A stretch of DNA of 64,000 bases from Flavobacteriia bacterium (lineage in GTDB: Bacteria; Bacteroidota; Bacteroidia; Flavobacteriales; Flavobacteriaceae). Both the position numbers and the translations under genes were made by a program. The notes below the pieces were generated by a model. That model was given only the letters and a program-made list of their open reading frames with translations. It was not told the origin of the DNA and did not search any database. Location of the stretch: contig RDYL01000006.1 in NCBI GenBank assembly GCA_004293165.1, positions 90,964 to 154,963 of the forward strand, read 5' to 3'. This document shows, piece after piece, positions 1-8,420 of this stretch (position 1 is its first letter; every line of letters begins with the position of its first letter).

Positions 1-1
1 C

Positions 2-1348
2 GAAGAAAAATCGCTATTACAATTAGAAAATGACACTTTAATTATTGCCACAAATGAAGTAGAGAATTTCATGAAAAGCAAAATTGCTTTGTTGGAAAAG
101 AAAGGTTATTCTTTAGCGAATTTACAATTAGTGAGTCAACGAAAAATAGAAAACAGTTTGATATCCGATTTACAACTGAAATTAAACTCGAAAAGAAATA
201 TTACTGATATTGTTATTGTTGGTTACGATAAATTCCCAACAGGAATAAAAAAGGCAATTACCAAAAAAGCAAAAAAAGCAACTTTCAATCAAGAGAATTT
301 AAAACAGATTAATGATGCTTTTGAAAAATTACAATTTGTTAACCAACTAAAATATCCTGAAATCTTATTCACCCAAGATTCTACCAAAATTTTCGTTTAC
401 GTTGAAAAATCAAAACCCAATAAATTTGATGGTTTTATAGGATTTTCAAACGATGACCAAAGCAAATTAACTTTTAATGGTTATTTGGATTTGCAATTGC
501 AGAACATTTTGAATTCGGGAGAAAAATTCAATCTATATTGGAAAAACGATGGCAACAGACAAACTTCGTTTAATATTGGAACCGAATTACCTTATATTTT
601 TAAAACACCTATCGGAATTAAAGCCAATTTGAGAATTTTTAAACAAGATTCTACTTTTCAGAATACGGTTACCGATTTGAATTTGGGTTATTATTTCTCA
701 TACAATACAAAAGCTTTTGTTGGATATCAAAAAACAAATTCCGTGGATATCCAAAATACAAATTCGTTTAGTTTGAATGATTTCACGAATACCTTCTTAA
801 CCTCGAGCTTTGAACATCTTGAATTAAATCCTGATAGTTTTATTTTTCCTGAAAAGGCAAAAGTTTTTGTGAAATTTGGGACAGGAAATAGAACGATTGC
901 ATCCCAAAAAACGAGTCAGTTTTTTACCCAGTTGGATTTGAGTTACAATGTGAATCTGAACCCCAAAAACAGCATTTATTTAAGAAATCAGTCTTTTTAT
1001 TTACAAAGTAATGATTATGTAATTAATGAGTTGTTTCGATTTGGCGGCATCAATTCGATACGAGGTTTTAACGAAAATAGCCTACAAGCCAATGCTTACA
1101 CAGGAATTATTGCAGAATATCGTTATTTAGTTGCTTCTAATTTATACATACATTCCATCACCGATTTTGGCTATTTCCAAGACAAAACTTCTAATACAGA
1201 AGACCGATTATTAGGTTTGGGATTCGGATTTGGATTGTTTACCAAAAATGGACTTTTTAATTTGGTTTACGCCAACGGAAGTACAAGTAACCAAGCCATA
1301 AAACTTTCCAATTCGATTGTTCATATTAGTTTTAAAACGAATTTTTAA
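2..1348 (+). CDS. Omp85/BamA-TamA-like outer-membrane protein, 5' end missing
   Basis: The reading frame is open to the left edge of the window, so the first ATG in it (71) is probably internal and the gene starts outside. The visible N-terminal part looks like POTRA-type alpha/beta repeats. The C-terminal part is a run of alternating beta strands, with a GGINSIRGF segment near nucleotide 1045 that matches the conserved (V/I)RGF loop-6 motif of Omp85 barrels. It ends in KTNF, with a terminal Phe as in many barrel proteins. The family inserts or translocates proteins at the outer membrane. Whether this is a BamA, a TamA or an accessory paralogue cannot be decided without the missing N-terminus. 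BamA itself is normally much longer, so a TamA-like or accessory role is more likely. Confidence 0.75.
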   Translation, partial: EEKSLLQLENDTLIIATNEVENFMKSKIALLEKKGYSLANLQLVSQRKIENSLISDLQLKLNSKRNITDIVIVGYDKFPTGIKKAITKKAKKATFNQENLKQINDAFEKLQFVNQLKYPEILFTQDSTKIFVYVEKSKPNKFDGFIGFSNDDQSKLTFNGYLDLQLQNILNSGEKFNLYWKNDGNRQTSFNIGTELPYIFKTPIGIKANLRIFKQDSTFQNTVTDLNLGYYFSYNTKAFVGYQKTNSVDIQNTNSFSLNDFTNTFLTSSFEHLELNPDSFIFPEKAKVFVKFGTGNRTIASQKTSQFFTQLDLSYNVNLNPKNSIYLRNQSFYLQSNDYVINELFRFGGINSIRGFNENSLQANAYTGIIAEYRYLVASNLYIHSITDFGYFQDKTSNTEDRLLGLGFGFGLFTKNGLFNLVYANGSTSNQAIKLSNSIVHISFKTNF

Positions 1349-1356
1349 GATTAAGT

Positions 1357-1432
1357 CACGGATTAAATGATTTTCACGGATTACTTTTCCATTGGAATAT
1401 TTTAAAAAATCAATCTAATCCTTTAATCCGTG
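1357..1432. repeat. Intergenic inverted repeat (CACGGATTAAA / TTTAATCCGTG)
   Basis: CACGGATTAAA at 1357-1367 is matched by its exact reverse complement at 1422-1432. A second CACGGATT lies at 1375-1382. The element fills most of the gap between the Omp85-like gene and rlmB. It can fold into a long imperfect hairpin and may act as a terminator or be a dispersed repeat. Confidence 0.6.
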
Positions 1433-1484
1433 GCAAAACAAAACTATTGAAAATCAAAATCTATAATAAATCAAACTAAAATCC

Positions 1485-1492
1485 TATCTTTG
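1485..1492 (+). promoter_or_regulatory. Bacteroidota -7 promoter element for rlmB
   Basis: TATCTTTG matches TAnnTTTG. Only four bases separate it from the rlmB ATG (1497), which predicts a leaderless or nearly leaderless transcript. No TTG was found at the usual 17-20 base spacing upstream, so the -33 element is weak or absent. Confidence 0.55.
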
Positions 1493-1496
1493 CGCC

Positions 1497-2231
1497 ATGG
1501 AAAAAGACAACCAAATATTCGGGATTAGAGCAATAATTGAAGCAATTAACGCTAAAAAGGAAATTGATAAAGTATTCGTTCAAAAAGATGCGCAAGGCGA
1601 CTTGATGCAAGATTTGATGAAAACGATGAAAAGAAACAACATCAACTTCTCCTACGTTCCTGTTGAAAAACTAAACCGATTAACTCCAAATAATCACCAA
1701 GGTGCAGTGGCCACCATTGCTCCTATTTCTTTTGTTTCATTAGAAACTTTAGTAGAAGGTGTTATTGAAACTGGTAAAAAACCTTTATTCCTAATTTTAG
1801 ATCAATTGTCTGATGCGCGTAATTTTGGCGCTATCATCAGAACTGCAGAATGTACGGGTGTTGACGGAATCATTATCCAAAAACAAGGTTCAGCTCCTGT
1901 AAATGGAGATACGGTTAAAACTTCCGCTGGCGCAGTTTTTAATGTACCTATTTGTAAAGTAGATCACATTAAAGATGCGATTTTCTATTTACAAGGTTCT
2001 GGAATTAAAACCGTTGCAGCAACTGAAAAAACAGAACAACACATTTACGACATCAACTTCAACGAAGGCGTTGCCATTATTATGGGTAGCGAAGACCGAG
2101 GCGTAAACCCTTCGGTATTGAAAATTGTAGATGAAAAAGCAAAATTACCTATGTTTGGAACAATTGAATCCTTAAATGTTTCTGTGGCTTGTGGTGCATT
2201 TTTGTATGAAGCATTGAGACAGAGAATGTAA
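1497..2231 (+). CDS. rlmB: 23S rRNA (guanosine-2'-O)-methyltransferase RlmB-like
   Basis: This is a SpoU/TrmH-family 2'-O-methyltransferase of 244 residues, the usual length for RlmB, which methylates G2251 of 23S rRNA. The N-terminal substrate-binding domain (about 1-80, beginning IFGIRAIIEAI) is followed by the knotted SPOUT domain. All three SpoU motifs are present: DARNFGAIIRTAE around 106-118, IMGSEDRG at 195-202, and IESLNVSVACGAFLYE at 223-238. The start is fixed by the ATG just behind a TATCTTTG box. The gene is followed at once by a TTCAGTG tandem repeat. TrmH-like paralogues share these motifs, so the exact target base is inferred from length and the N-terminal domain. Confidence 0.9.
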   Translation: MEKDNQIFGIRAIIEAINAKKEIDKVFVQKDAQGDLMQDLMKTMKRNNINFSYVPVEKLNRLTPNNHQGAVATIAPISFVSLETLVEGVIETGKKPLFLILDQLSDARNFGAIIRTAECTGVDGIIIQKQGSAPVNGDTVKTSAGAVFNVPICKVDHIKDAIFYLQGSGIKTVAATEKTEQHIYDINFNEGVAIIMGSEDRGVNPSVLKIVDEKAKLPMFGTIESLNVSVACGAFLYEALRQRM

Positions 2232-2262
2232 TTCAGTGTTCAGTGTTCAGTGTTCAGTGTTC
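2232..2262. repeat. TTCAGTG tandem repeat (4 units)
   Basis: Four perfect TTCAGTG heptamers plus a final TTC begin one base after the rlmB stop and run into AAAATTAA. The same heptamer, followed by the same AAAATTA, occurs three times at 5180-5203 behind rarA. Confidence 0.85.
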
Positions 2263-2280
2263 AAAATTAATAATAGTTAA

Positions 2281-2784
2281 ATGGAAGTAGCAAACAAATT
2301 TTTTAATTTTCTTTGGGGAATTTTACTTTTTTGTTTTGCCTTTTTCTTCTTAGATTATTTTGAAGTTTTATTAATTAAGCATGAAAAATTCAAATCGCTC
2401 ATATATTTTGGTTTTTTAATTTCAAGCTTGTTTTCTCTTCTATTACTTTACACCTCATCTTATTCCAAAAAATTAAAAATATTATTATCTTTAATTCCTA
2501 TCACAAGTATTATTTTTATTCTAAAAATTGGAATATTGAATTTCATTTTTTCAATTACAACGTGGAAAACTCAAACAATTTTGTATCAAAATAAAGAAAA
2601 CAAAAATTTAAAAGTCGAGTTTCAAATGCTTGATATTGGATTTGCAGGATACGATAAAAGAGAAGTAGAAATTCATTATTTCACAGATTGGTTCTACACA
2701 TTCAAACCTAGAAAAGAAAATTACGAACCAAGCAAATGGGATATAATTAACAAAGAAGTAAACGAATTAAATCTTGTATATTAA
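2281..2784 (+). CDS. Small membrane protein of unknown function
   Basis: I do not recognise this 167-residue protein. The first 100 residues are very hydrophobic and rich in Phe, Leu and Ile, with three predicted membrane segments around 7-28, 38-57 and 65-92. About 70 polar residues follow with a mixed beta pattern and several aromatic residues. There is no cleavable signal sequence. It lies behind rlmB, separated by the TTCAGTG repeat, and ends two bases before the convergent rhomboid gene. Codon use looks like that of its neighbours. The reading frame is probably real because it fills the gap exactly and has a clear membrane topology. Confidence 0.6.
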   Translation: MEVANKFFNFLWGILLFCFAFFFLDYFEVLLIKHEKFKSLIYFGFLISSLFSLLLLYTSSYSKKLKILLSLIPITSIIFILKIGILNFIFSITTWKTQTILYQNKENKNLKVEFQMLDIGFAGYDKREVEIHYFTDWFYTFKPRKENYEPSKWDIINKEVNELNLVY

Positions 2785-2786
2785 TT

Positions 2787-3539
2787 TCACTTCTTCCCAC
2801 CCAAAAACTCATACACCACTTTCATAGAAGAATTAAAGTATTCTCTAATGACTTCTTCTGGTTTTGGTGGCGGATTAAAATTTCCTTTTTCATCGAAGTT
2901 TTTCATAAATGGATCGAGTTCTGGGTTGAAATCGGGTTTTTCCCATTCGTAGAAAATCGGTTTTGAAAATTGGGGCGTTTTTAGAACTAAAGCCAAGGCT
3001 AATCCAACAATAAATCCCGCTAAATGTCCTTCCCACGAAATACCTTCTTTTACATTTGGAAACATATACCAAACGCTTCCACCGTATAAAATTACAATGG
3101 TAAATGATAAAGCTACCAATCGATAATATTTCGTAAAAATACCTTTGAAGAAAATAAAACTCACTAAAGCATAGATTAATCCGCTGGCGCCAATATGATA
3201 ACTTGGTCTTCCCAACAACCAAGTTCCCAATCCTGAAAATATAATTCCTAAAAACAAAACCACAAACGATTGTTCTTTGTAAAAATATCTTAAAATAGGC
3301 AACAAGACCAATAAGGCAAACGAATTGTTCGCCAAATGCTCAATATCACCATGCAAAAAAGGACTGAATAGAATTCCTTTTAATCCATACACTTCTCTTG
3401 GATAAATTCCAAAATGCGATAAATTGTCTTGAAATTGCAATTCGTACCAAAAAACTGACCATAAAGTCATCACAAAAAACAACGGTAAAAAAATGACCGC
3501 TTTTGTAAACTGAAAAGGATTATCGTGCTGTTTTTCCAT
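2787..3539 (-). CDS. Rhomboid-family intramembrane serine protease
   Basis: The 250-residue membrane protein has the rhomboid signatures. HLANNS at 68-73 supplies the oxyanion-side His and Asn residues. GASG at 117-120 holds the catalytic Ser119. WEGHLAGF around 169-176 holds the catalytic His172. About six membrane segments lie between residues 12 and 190, followed by a cytoplasmic tail with PPPKP. The family cleaves membrane proteins inside the bilayer, but the substrate here is unknown. The catalytic pair is intact, so this is predicted active rather than an inactive rhomboid. The gene is convergent with the small membrane protein gene and its 5' side faces the long intergenic region before rarA. 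Confidence 0.88.
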   Translation of the reverse strand: MEKQHDNPFQFTKAVIFLPLFFVMTLWSVFWYELQFQDNLSHFGIYPREVYGLKGILFSPFLHGDIEHLANNSFALLVLLPILRYFYKEQSFVVLFLGIIFSGLGTWLLGRPSYHIGASGLIYALVSFIFFKGIFTKYYRLVALSFTIVILYGGSVWYMFPNVKEGISWEGHLAGFIVGLALALVLKTPQFSKPIFYEWEKPDFNPELDPFMKNFDEKGNFNPPPKPEEVIREYFNSSMKVVYEFLGGKK

Positions 3540-3901
3540 ACTGATTTGAATTCAAAGATAAAGCCAAAAAGATAATTATGAAATTATGGCAGATTTATTT
3601 TGAAACACATAGTCACATAATTTTTTAATTTTTAACGCAAAGCCGCTAAGTTTTTCGCAAAGTAAGCAAAAGAAAACCTCTAGAATTTAAATGTAATTGA
3701 TTCTAAAAAAGTTTGATAAAGATATAATTGTCCACTTGAAGGGACTTTTGATGTGTTCATAGCGTTACACTTTTACAGAGTTCACAAAGCGAAGTCTATA
3801 TAATCTTAAATAAATGAAATGCCTTTAAACAATTATTTTAGAACCTATGTTTCTATGTGGTAAAAACTAAAAAGAATCGTATATTTTTGTAATTTTACGT
3901 C
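3540..3901. repeat. Repeat-rich intergenic region before rarA
   Basis: No gene is visible in these 362 bases. AACACATAGTCACATAA at 3604-3620 and CTATGTTTCTATGTGG at 3845-3860 are roughly inverted copies of one repeat family, seen again at 10.3-10.9 kb. ACGCAAAGCCGCTAAG with a following CGCAAAG (3634-3661) is another low-complexity repeat type. I saw no tRNA or recognised structured RNA. Confidence 0.5.
3882..3889 (+). promoter_or_regulatory. -7 promoter element for rarA
   Basis: TATTTTTG fits TAnnTTTG and ends 12 bases before the rarA ATG. No good TTG is present at the -33 spacing. Confidence 0.5.
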
Positions 3902-5179
3902 ATGAATCAACCATTAGCCGAACGCATTCGCCCACAACAATTATCGGATTACATCAGCCAATTGCATTTAGTTGGGCCTGAGGGTTCGTTGACGCAACAA
4001 ATTGCCAAAGGATTAATTCCAAGTTTGATTTTATGGGGACCTCCAGGAACTGGAAAAACTACCTTGGCACAAATTATGGCGCAAGAAAGTAAACGTCCGT
4101 TTTACCAACTGAGCGCGATACATTCGGGTGTTAAAGACGTTCGTGAAGTAATTGAAAAAGCGAAGCAAAGTAGTGGTTTGTTTACCGCAAAAAATCCGAT
4201 TTTATTCATTGATGAGATTCATCGTTTTAGTAAATCTCAACAAGATTCATTGTTGACAGCGGTCGAAAAAGGTTGGGTAACTTTGATTGGTGCCACAACT
4301 GAAAATCCGAGTTTTGAGGTCATACCCGCTTTATTGTCAAGATGTCAGGTTTACGTATTGAATGCGTTTACCAAAGACGATTTGGAAGCCTTGTTACATC
4401 GTGCTATGAAAACTGATGTTCAGCTACAAAATAAAAACATCCAATTAAAAGAAACAGAAGCATTGTTAAGACTTTCAGGTGGCGATGGACGTAAATTATT
4501 GAATATTTTCGAATTGGTAATTAATGCTACAGAAAGTGATACCATTGAAATTACGAATGAAAAAGTAATGCAATTGGTACAAAAGAACACAGTGTTGTAT
4601 GACAAAACAGGTGAACAACATTATGATATTGTTTCGGCTTTTATCAAATCAATTCGAGGAAGCGACCCAAATGGCACTGTTTATTGGTTGGCTCGAATGA
4701 TTGAAGGTGGCGAAGATGTAAAATTCATTGCTCGAAGAATGCTAATTTTAGCCAGTGAAGATATAGGAAATGCCAACCCAACAGCTTTTATCATGGCAAA
4801 TAATGCTTTTCAAGCGGTGGCAACTATTGGTTATCCAGAAAGTCGTATTATTTTGAGTCAATGTGCGATTTATTTAGCAACTTCGGCAAAAAGTAATGCT
4901 AGTTATATGGCTATTGGCAAAGCGCAACAAATGGTAAAACAAACTGGCGATTTACCGGTTCCTATTCATTTACGAAATGCACCCACCAAATTAATGAAAG
5001 AGTTAGGTTATGGAGAAGAATACAAATACTCGCACGATTTCCCTAACAACTTTGCCGAACAAGAATTTTTACCAACTGAAATTTCTGAAACTAAATTCTT
5101 TGAACCAGGCGAAAATGCACGTGAGAAAGAATTACGTCAGTTTTTAAAGAATCGTTGGAAAGATAAGTATGGATATTGA
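3902..5179 (+). CDS. rarA: Replication-associated recombination protein RarA/MgsA (AAA+ ATPase)
   Basis: The 425-residue protein is full length for the RarA/WRNIP1 family of clamp-loader-like AAA+ ATPases, which act at stalled replication forks. The start MNQPLAERIRPQ is typical. Walker A GPPGTGKT lies at 46-53 and Walker B FIDEIHRF at 102-109. The ATTENPSFE sensor-1 region follows, then the C-terminal tetramerisation domain with RMIEGGEDVKFIARRMLILASEDIG. The gene has its own TATTTTTG promoter box and is followed directly by three TTCAGTG units. Identification is secure. Confidence 0.95.
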   Translation: MNQPLAERIRPQQLSDYISQLHLVGPEGSLTQQIAKGLIPSLILWGPPGTGKTTLAQIMAQESKRPFYQLSAIHSGVKDVREVIEKAKQSSGLFTAKNPILFIDEIHRFSKSQQDSLLTAVEKGWVTLIGATTENPSFEVIPALLSRCQVYVLNAFTKDDLEALLHRAMKTDVQLQNKNIQLKETEALLRLSGGDGRKLLNIFELVINATESDTIEITNEKVMQLVQKNTVLYDKTGEQHYDIVSAFIKSIRGSDPNGTVYWLARMIEGGEDVKFIARRMLILASEDIGNANPTAFIMANNAFQAVATIGYPESRIILSQCAIYLATSAKSNASYMAIGKAQQMVKQTGDLPVPIHLRNAPTKLMKELGYGEEYKYSHDFPNNFAEQEFLPTEISETKFFEPGENAREKELRQFLKNRWKDKYGY

Positions 5180-5203
5180 TTCAGTGTTCAGTGTTCAGTG
5201 TTC
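5180..5203. repeat. TTCAGTG tandem repeat (3 units)
   Basis: Three perfect TTCAGTG heptamers plus TTC, then AAAATTA. The arrangement is identical to 2232-2262 but one unit shorter. The first base lies directly behind the rarA stop codon. Confidence 0.85.
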
Positions 5204-5207
5204 AAAA

Positions 5208-5933
5208 TTAAAACTTAACCTCTACTTTTTCTGAAAATAATTTATCTCCTTCGTAATATTCAAAAAACCAACCAATACTCTTCTTTATTAAAACACCTGC
5301 TTTTGAATCATTTTGAGCTATGAAAACATTATCTGCAGAAGTTTTCTTTAAAATAAAAATGGTTTCTGGCTTTTCGTTCACTAATTTAAAACCGTTAACT
5401 ATTGGAATTGGAAATAAAGTGTTTGTGGCTTGTGTATTTGAAACAATTTCATTTTTAGAAACAACTACTTCTTCTTTTGGAGTTTCCACAACTTCTATTT
5501 TTTCTAATTCATCTACTTTTTTGAAATTTATTTTCCCTTTAAGTGAGGACAAAGCTTTTCTAAAAGTTTGAGTATAAGCAACTTTATATTGTTTTTCTTT
5601 ACTTGTTGCTAATTCACTTTTTAATAAAACATTGTTTGTACAATCTTTAATTTCAAAATGAATTTTGGTCAAAAACATTGTGTTATTTTCAATAGCATTT
5701 GCATAAAGAGTCAAACATCTGTTTTTCAACAATTCATCTGGAAATTTTTCATTTTCGTAATACACCTCAAAACCTTCGCTTTGAAAAAAAGTTTTAGTTA
5801 ATTCATTAAGTCCATATTTATTAGTCTCCGTTAAAAAAGAAAATTGAGATGGAATAATAATGTATTTATAATTTTCTTGTGCAAAAGAAAAAGCACTTAA
5901 AAACATCGCAATAAATAAAACAATTTTCTTCAT
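5208..5933 (-). CDS. Secreted protein of unknown function
   Basis: A signal peptide is clear (MKKIVLFIAMFLSAFSFA, cleavage near residue 18). The remaining 220 residues are not a family I can name. The N-terminal part (about 22-130) looks like a mixed alpha/beta periplasmic domain. A charged linker rich in Glu, Val and Lys lies around 140-165. A C-terminal beta-rich part (about 172-241) contains FKLVNEKPETIFILKKTS and a WFFEYYEGDK segment. It begins two bases after the stop codon of the YjjG-like nucleotidase and is probably co-transcribed with it, although the jobs look unrelated. Confidence 0.65.
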   Translation of the reverse strand: MKKIVLFIAMFLSAFSFAQENYKYIIIPSQFSFLTETNKYGLNELTKTFFQSEGFEVYYENEKFPDELLKNRCLTLYANAIENNTMFLTKIHFEIKDCTNNVLLKSELATSKEKQYKVAYTQTFRKALSSLKGKINFKKVDELEKIEVVETPKEEVVVSKNEIVSNTQATNTLFPIPIVNGFKLVNEKPETIFILKKTSADNVFIAQNDSKAGVLIKKSIGWFFEYYEGDKLFSEKVEVKF

Positions 5934-5935
5934 AA

Positions 5936-6628
5936 CTATAATATATTTTTTAATTCTAATAAATGATTCACTTGTAAAACAGGCTTTTCAACAGTAATGT
6001 TATGTTCGTTAAAAAAAACTGCTTCAATTCCTGCTTCAATGGCTCCAACTACATCAGCCTCATAACTATCGCCTATCATAATACTTTCCTCTCTAGAAGC
6101 ATTTGCCAAAGATAAAGCAAAATCAAATATATCTCGATGTGGTTTTTTTACACTTACCATTTCAGAATTTGTAATTGTTTCAAAATAATGTCCAATATTA
6201 GAATTTTCAAGTTTCCTAGTTTGAACAGAAGCAAAACCGTTAGTTATAATATGTAATTTATATTTAGGCTTAAGATACTCTAACAGTTCAATGGCCCCAT
6301 CAAATAAATGATTAAACTCGGGTAAATATTTTATATATTCATCGGATAGTAAATCAATTAATGCATCAGAAACCTCCAAATGCAATGCATCGAAAACGTC
6401 TTTTAAACGATAATAGCGCAAATCCTCGTGCGAAATTTGATTTACTTGATATAATTTCCAATAATGCTGATTGCGGGGAATATATATACTTAGAAAATCA
6501 GTTAAATTGATATTCAAACCTTGCTGTTTAAAAATCGTATCAAACGCAAAAGCAGAATTTTTATCGAAATCCCAAAGCGTGTGGTCTAAATCGAAAAAGA
6601 GATGTTTTTTATGATGGAATGATTGCAA
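5936..6628 (-). CDS. yjjG: YjjG-family noncanonical pyrimidine nucleotidase (HAD)
   Basis: This is a HAD-superfamily phosphatase of 230 residues. Motif I is FFDLDHTLWDF with Asp13 and Asp15, motif II is ITNG, and the motif III/IV region contains KKPHRDIF and MIGDSYEADVVGA. The DHTLWDFD form of motif I and the overall length fit YjjG, a 5'-nucleotidase that removes noncanonical pyrimidine nucleotides. The cap domain lies between motifs I and II (about 20-105). The gene stands between a terminator on its 5' side (6650-6673) and the secreted-protein gene two bases downstream. Other HAD phosphatases are possible, so the substrate is inferred. Confidence 0.85.
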   Translation of the reverse strand: MQSFHHKKHLFFDLDHTLWDFDKNSAFAFDTIFKQQGLNINLTDFLSIYIPRNQHYWKLYQVNQISHEDLRYYRLKDVFDALHLEVSDALIDLLSDEYIKYLPEFNHLFDGAIELLEYLKPKYKLHIITNGFASVQTRKLENSNIGHYFETITNSEMVSVKKPHRDIFDFALSLANASREESIMIGDSYEADVVGAIEAGIEAVFFNEHNITVEKPVLQVNHLLELKNIL

Positions 6629-6649
6629 TGCTAACCTATTTGAATGATT

Positions 6650-6673
6650 AAAAAAAGCCCAAACGAATGGGCT
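6650..6673 (-). terminator. Rho-independent terminator of the ABC/DUF3299 unit
   Basis: Read on the minus strand, AGCCCA-TTCGTT-TGGGCT is followed by seven T. It lies a few bases behind the stop of the DUF3299-like gene. Confidence 0.85.
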
Positions 6674-6679
6674 TCTAAC

Positions 6680-7168
6680 TTATTTACTTTGAGAAATAAT
6701 TTCGGCGTTTTCGATGTGGTAAATCCAATCTTCCACATCGGTTTCGTTGTATCTAAAAGTTCCTTTTAAAGTTACATACGTATCTGTTTTTAACTTTGGA
6801 AAAGCACCCCCTTTAAACTTAATTCCCGCAATTGTTTCTGGTCCTGATTTTCCACAGAAGAAACAAGCAGCAAAAACATTTTTACTCAACGCATAATTTT
6901 TGTTATCAATTGGCACAATGAATCCGCTCATAAAAACGGTTTTCTTTTGCATCATTTTTAACTTCATATTCACTTGTGGAAATTCTACTTCACCATACGT
7001 TGCGTGTTTTTTTCGAACGTATTTGATATCCCCTAACATTTTCCATGTCAAGGTATCTGCTATTGTAATATTACTTTTTGATTTTACTTCTGAAATCGAA
7101 CTATTACTAAAGCTCATCAACGAAATAAAAACTAAAAGAGCTAGACTTAATTTAATATAATTACGCAT
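6680..7168 (-). CDS. Secreted DUF3299-like protein, last gene of an ABC unit
   Basis: The 162-residue protein has an N-terminal signal segment (about 1-24) and a single small domain. It contains MSGFIVPID (80-88) followed by a CFFCG motif (Cys102, Cys105), which resembles DUF3299 proteins. The two Cys could bind a metal or form a disulfide; this is inference. Its start overlaps the end of the permease gene by eight bases, so it is translated from the same message, and a good terminator follows it. DUF3299 proteins often travel with ABC ATPase/permease pairs linked to metal handling, from memory including the zinc-regulated zrg genes of Vibrio. A periplasmic partner of the transporter is the best guess. 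Confidence 0.65.
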   Translation of the reverse strand: MRNYIKLSLALLVFISLMSFSNSSISEVKSKSNITIADTLTWKMLGDIKYVRKKHATYGEVEFPQVNMKLKMMQKKTVFMSGFIVPIDNKNYALSKNVFAACFFCGKSGPETIAGIKFKGGAFPKLKTDTYVTLKGTFRYNETDVEDWIYHIENAEIISQSK

Positions 7169-8420
7169 TTGCTAATGTTTTTGAAATATTTAGGTTGTAT
7201 GCTTTCACGGCTGGAATTAACGCTGCAATAAAGCCCACAAATATAGTTAGTAAAAATAAAGTTCCTTCTTTTTTCCATAGAAATTCATATGGATTGAAAC
7301 TCATTTTAAAATCTTCTTCAGCTGAGTTAGAAAGCATACTTAATGCTACTCTACCCAAAATCGTACCAAAAACAAATCCCACTACACACAAAAGCAAACT
7401 TTCAATCATCACTACTTTTAAAAGTTGTAATCTTTTGGCTCCGTTGACACGCATTAAGGCAAATTCGTTTTGGCGTTCTTTTAAGGTATTGTACAAGGCA
7501 ATAAAAATCGAAATTCCTGAAATCAACATAATGCCATAAGCCAAATATTGCAAAGCTGAAATTCCAATCCCGAATAAAGAAAACAAACGATTGACTTCGA
7601 TTGCAGGTGAAGAAACTTGCATTTTAGTATTTTGTGCGATGATTCTTGGCCAAGTTACAATTCCCATTTTATTACGGAATTTTAGCAAAACAGCTGTTAT
7701 TTCCATGCCAGGTTCATCTAAAGTCATATCAGCTTCTTCTTGATGTTCTTCTCCCTCTACATGAACATGACCTTCTTCGCCATGTGCTGGGTTTTCGGTT
7801 TCTTCATGTCCACCGTGCATTTGCCAAACACTTGGAATCGTACATAAAATCAAATTATCAACTACTTTTCCAGTTGGTTTTGCAATTCCGACAACTTTAT
7901 ATGCGTAATGGTCGTGCAATTCACCTTCAGCCGCATCGCCATGCGAACCGAAAAACTCATCCCCAATTTTTAAACTTAATTTTTGAGCGATATCACTTCC
8001 GAGTACCACCTCAAAATTCTTTTCAAATAGTTTTCCTTCTGCAATTTTTGCTCCATATTTTTCTAAATAATCTGGAGTTGTACCCAAGATTTTATAACCT
8101 CGATAGTTATCCCCAAAAGCTAACGGAATCGCTTTTTGAACAAAAGGATGATGCATCCAAACTTTTGCCGAATCGTAGCTAATATTTCCAGTTGGTGAAT
8201 CTACTTGGTAAACTGATGATAAAATCAATTGCAACGGACTTCCTTGCGCACCCATTACCAAATCTACTCCATCAATATTACTTGAAAATTTTTCTTCAAA
8301 TTGCTTTTCAACCAAAATTAAAGTCGTTATGATTGCAACACTTGAGGTTAACAAAATAACACTCAAAATAGTATTTAATGGTTTAAACCATATATTTTTC
8401 CATGCTAATTTTGTAATCAT
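7161..8420 (-). CDS. FtsX/MacB-like ABC transporter permease with His/Glu-rich loop
   Basis: The 419-residue permease has the FtsX/MacB layout: one membrane segment at about 16-37, a large periplasmic domain at 40-275, and three C-terminal membrane segments at about 285-310, 335-360 and 390-412. The periplasmic domain contains an unusual acidic, His-rich stretch at 202-230 (six His and many Glu), and SHGDAAEGELHDH at 159-171 adds four more His. Such loops commonly bind Zn, Cu or Ni, which suggests metal handling but does not prove it. The gene overlaps the upstream ATPase by four bases and the downstream DUF3299-like gene by eight, so the three form one translation-coupled unit. Confidence 0.85.
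   Translation of the reverse strand: MITKLAWKNIWFKPLNTILSVILLTSSVAIITTLILVEKQFEEKFSSNIDGVDLVMGAQGSPLQLILSSVYQVDSPTGNISYDSAKVWMHHPFVQKAIPLAFGDNYRGYKILGTTPDYLEKYGAKIAEGKLFEKNFEVVLGSDIAQKLSLKIGDEFFGSHGDAAEGELHDHYAYKVVGIAKPTGKVVDNLILCTIPSVWQMHGGHEETENPAHGEEGHVHVEGEEHQEEADMTLDEPGMEITAVLLKFRNKMGIVTWPRIIAQNTKMQVSSPAIEVNRLFSLFGIGISALQYLAYGIMLISGISIFIALYNTLKERQNEFALMRVNGAKRLQLLKVVMIESLLLCVVGFVFGTILGRVALSMLSNSAEEDFKMSFNPYEFLWKKEGTLFLLTIFVGFIAALIPAVKAYNLNISKTLANA

Noticed and set aside
2890..3222. 110-codon minus-strand frame inside the rhomboid gene
   Set aside because: It is another frame of the rhomboid gene, which has its catalytic motifs.
7646..8182. 178-codon plus-strand frame inside the permease gene
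   Set aside because: It is the antisense shadow of a well-supported permease with intact family motifs.
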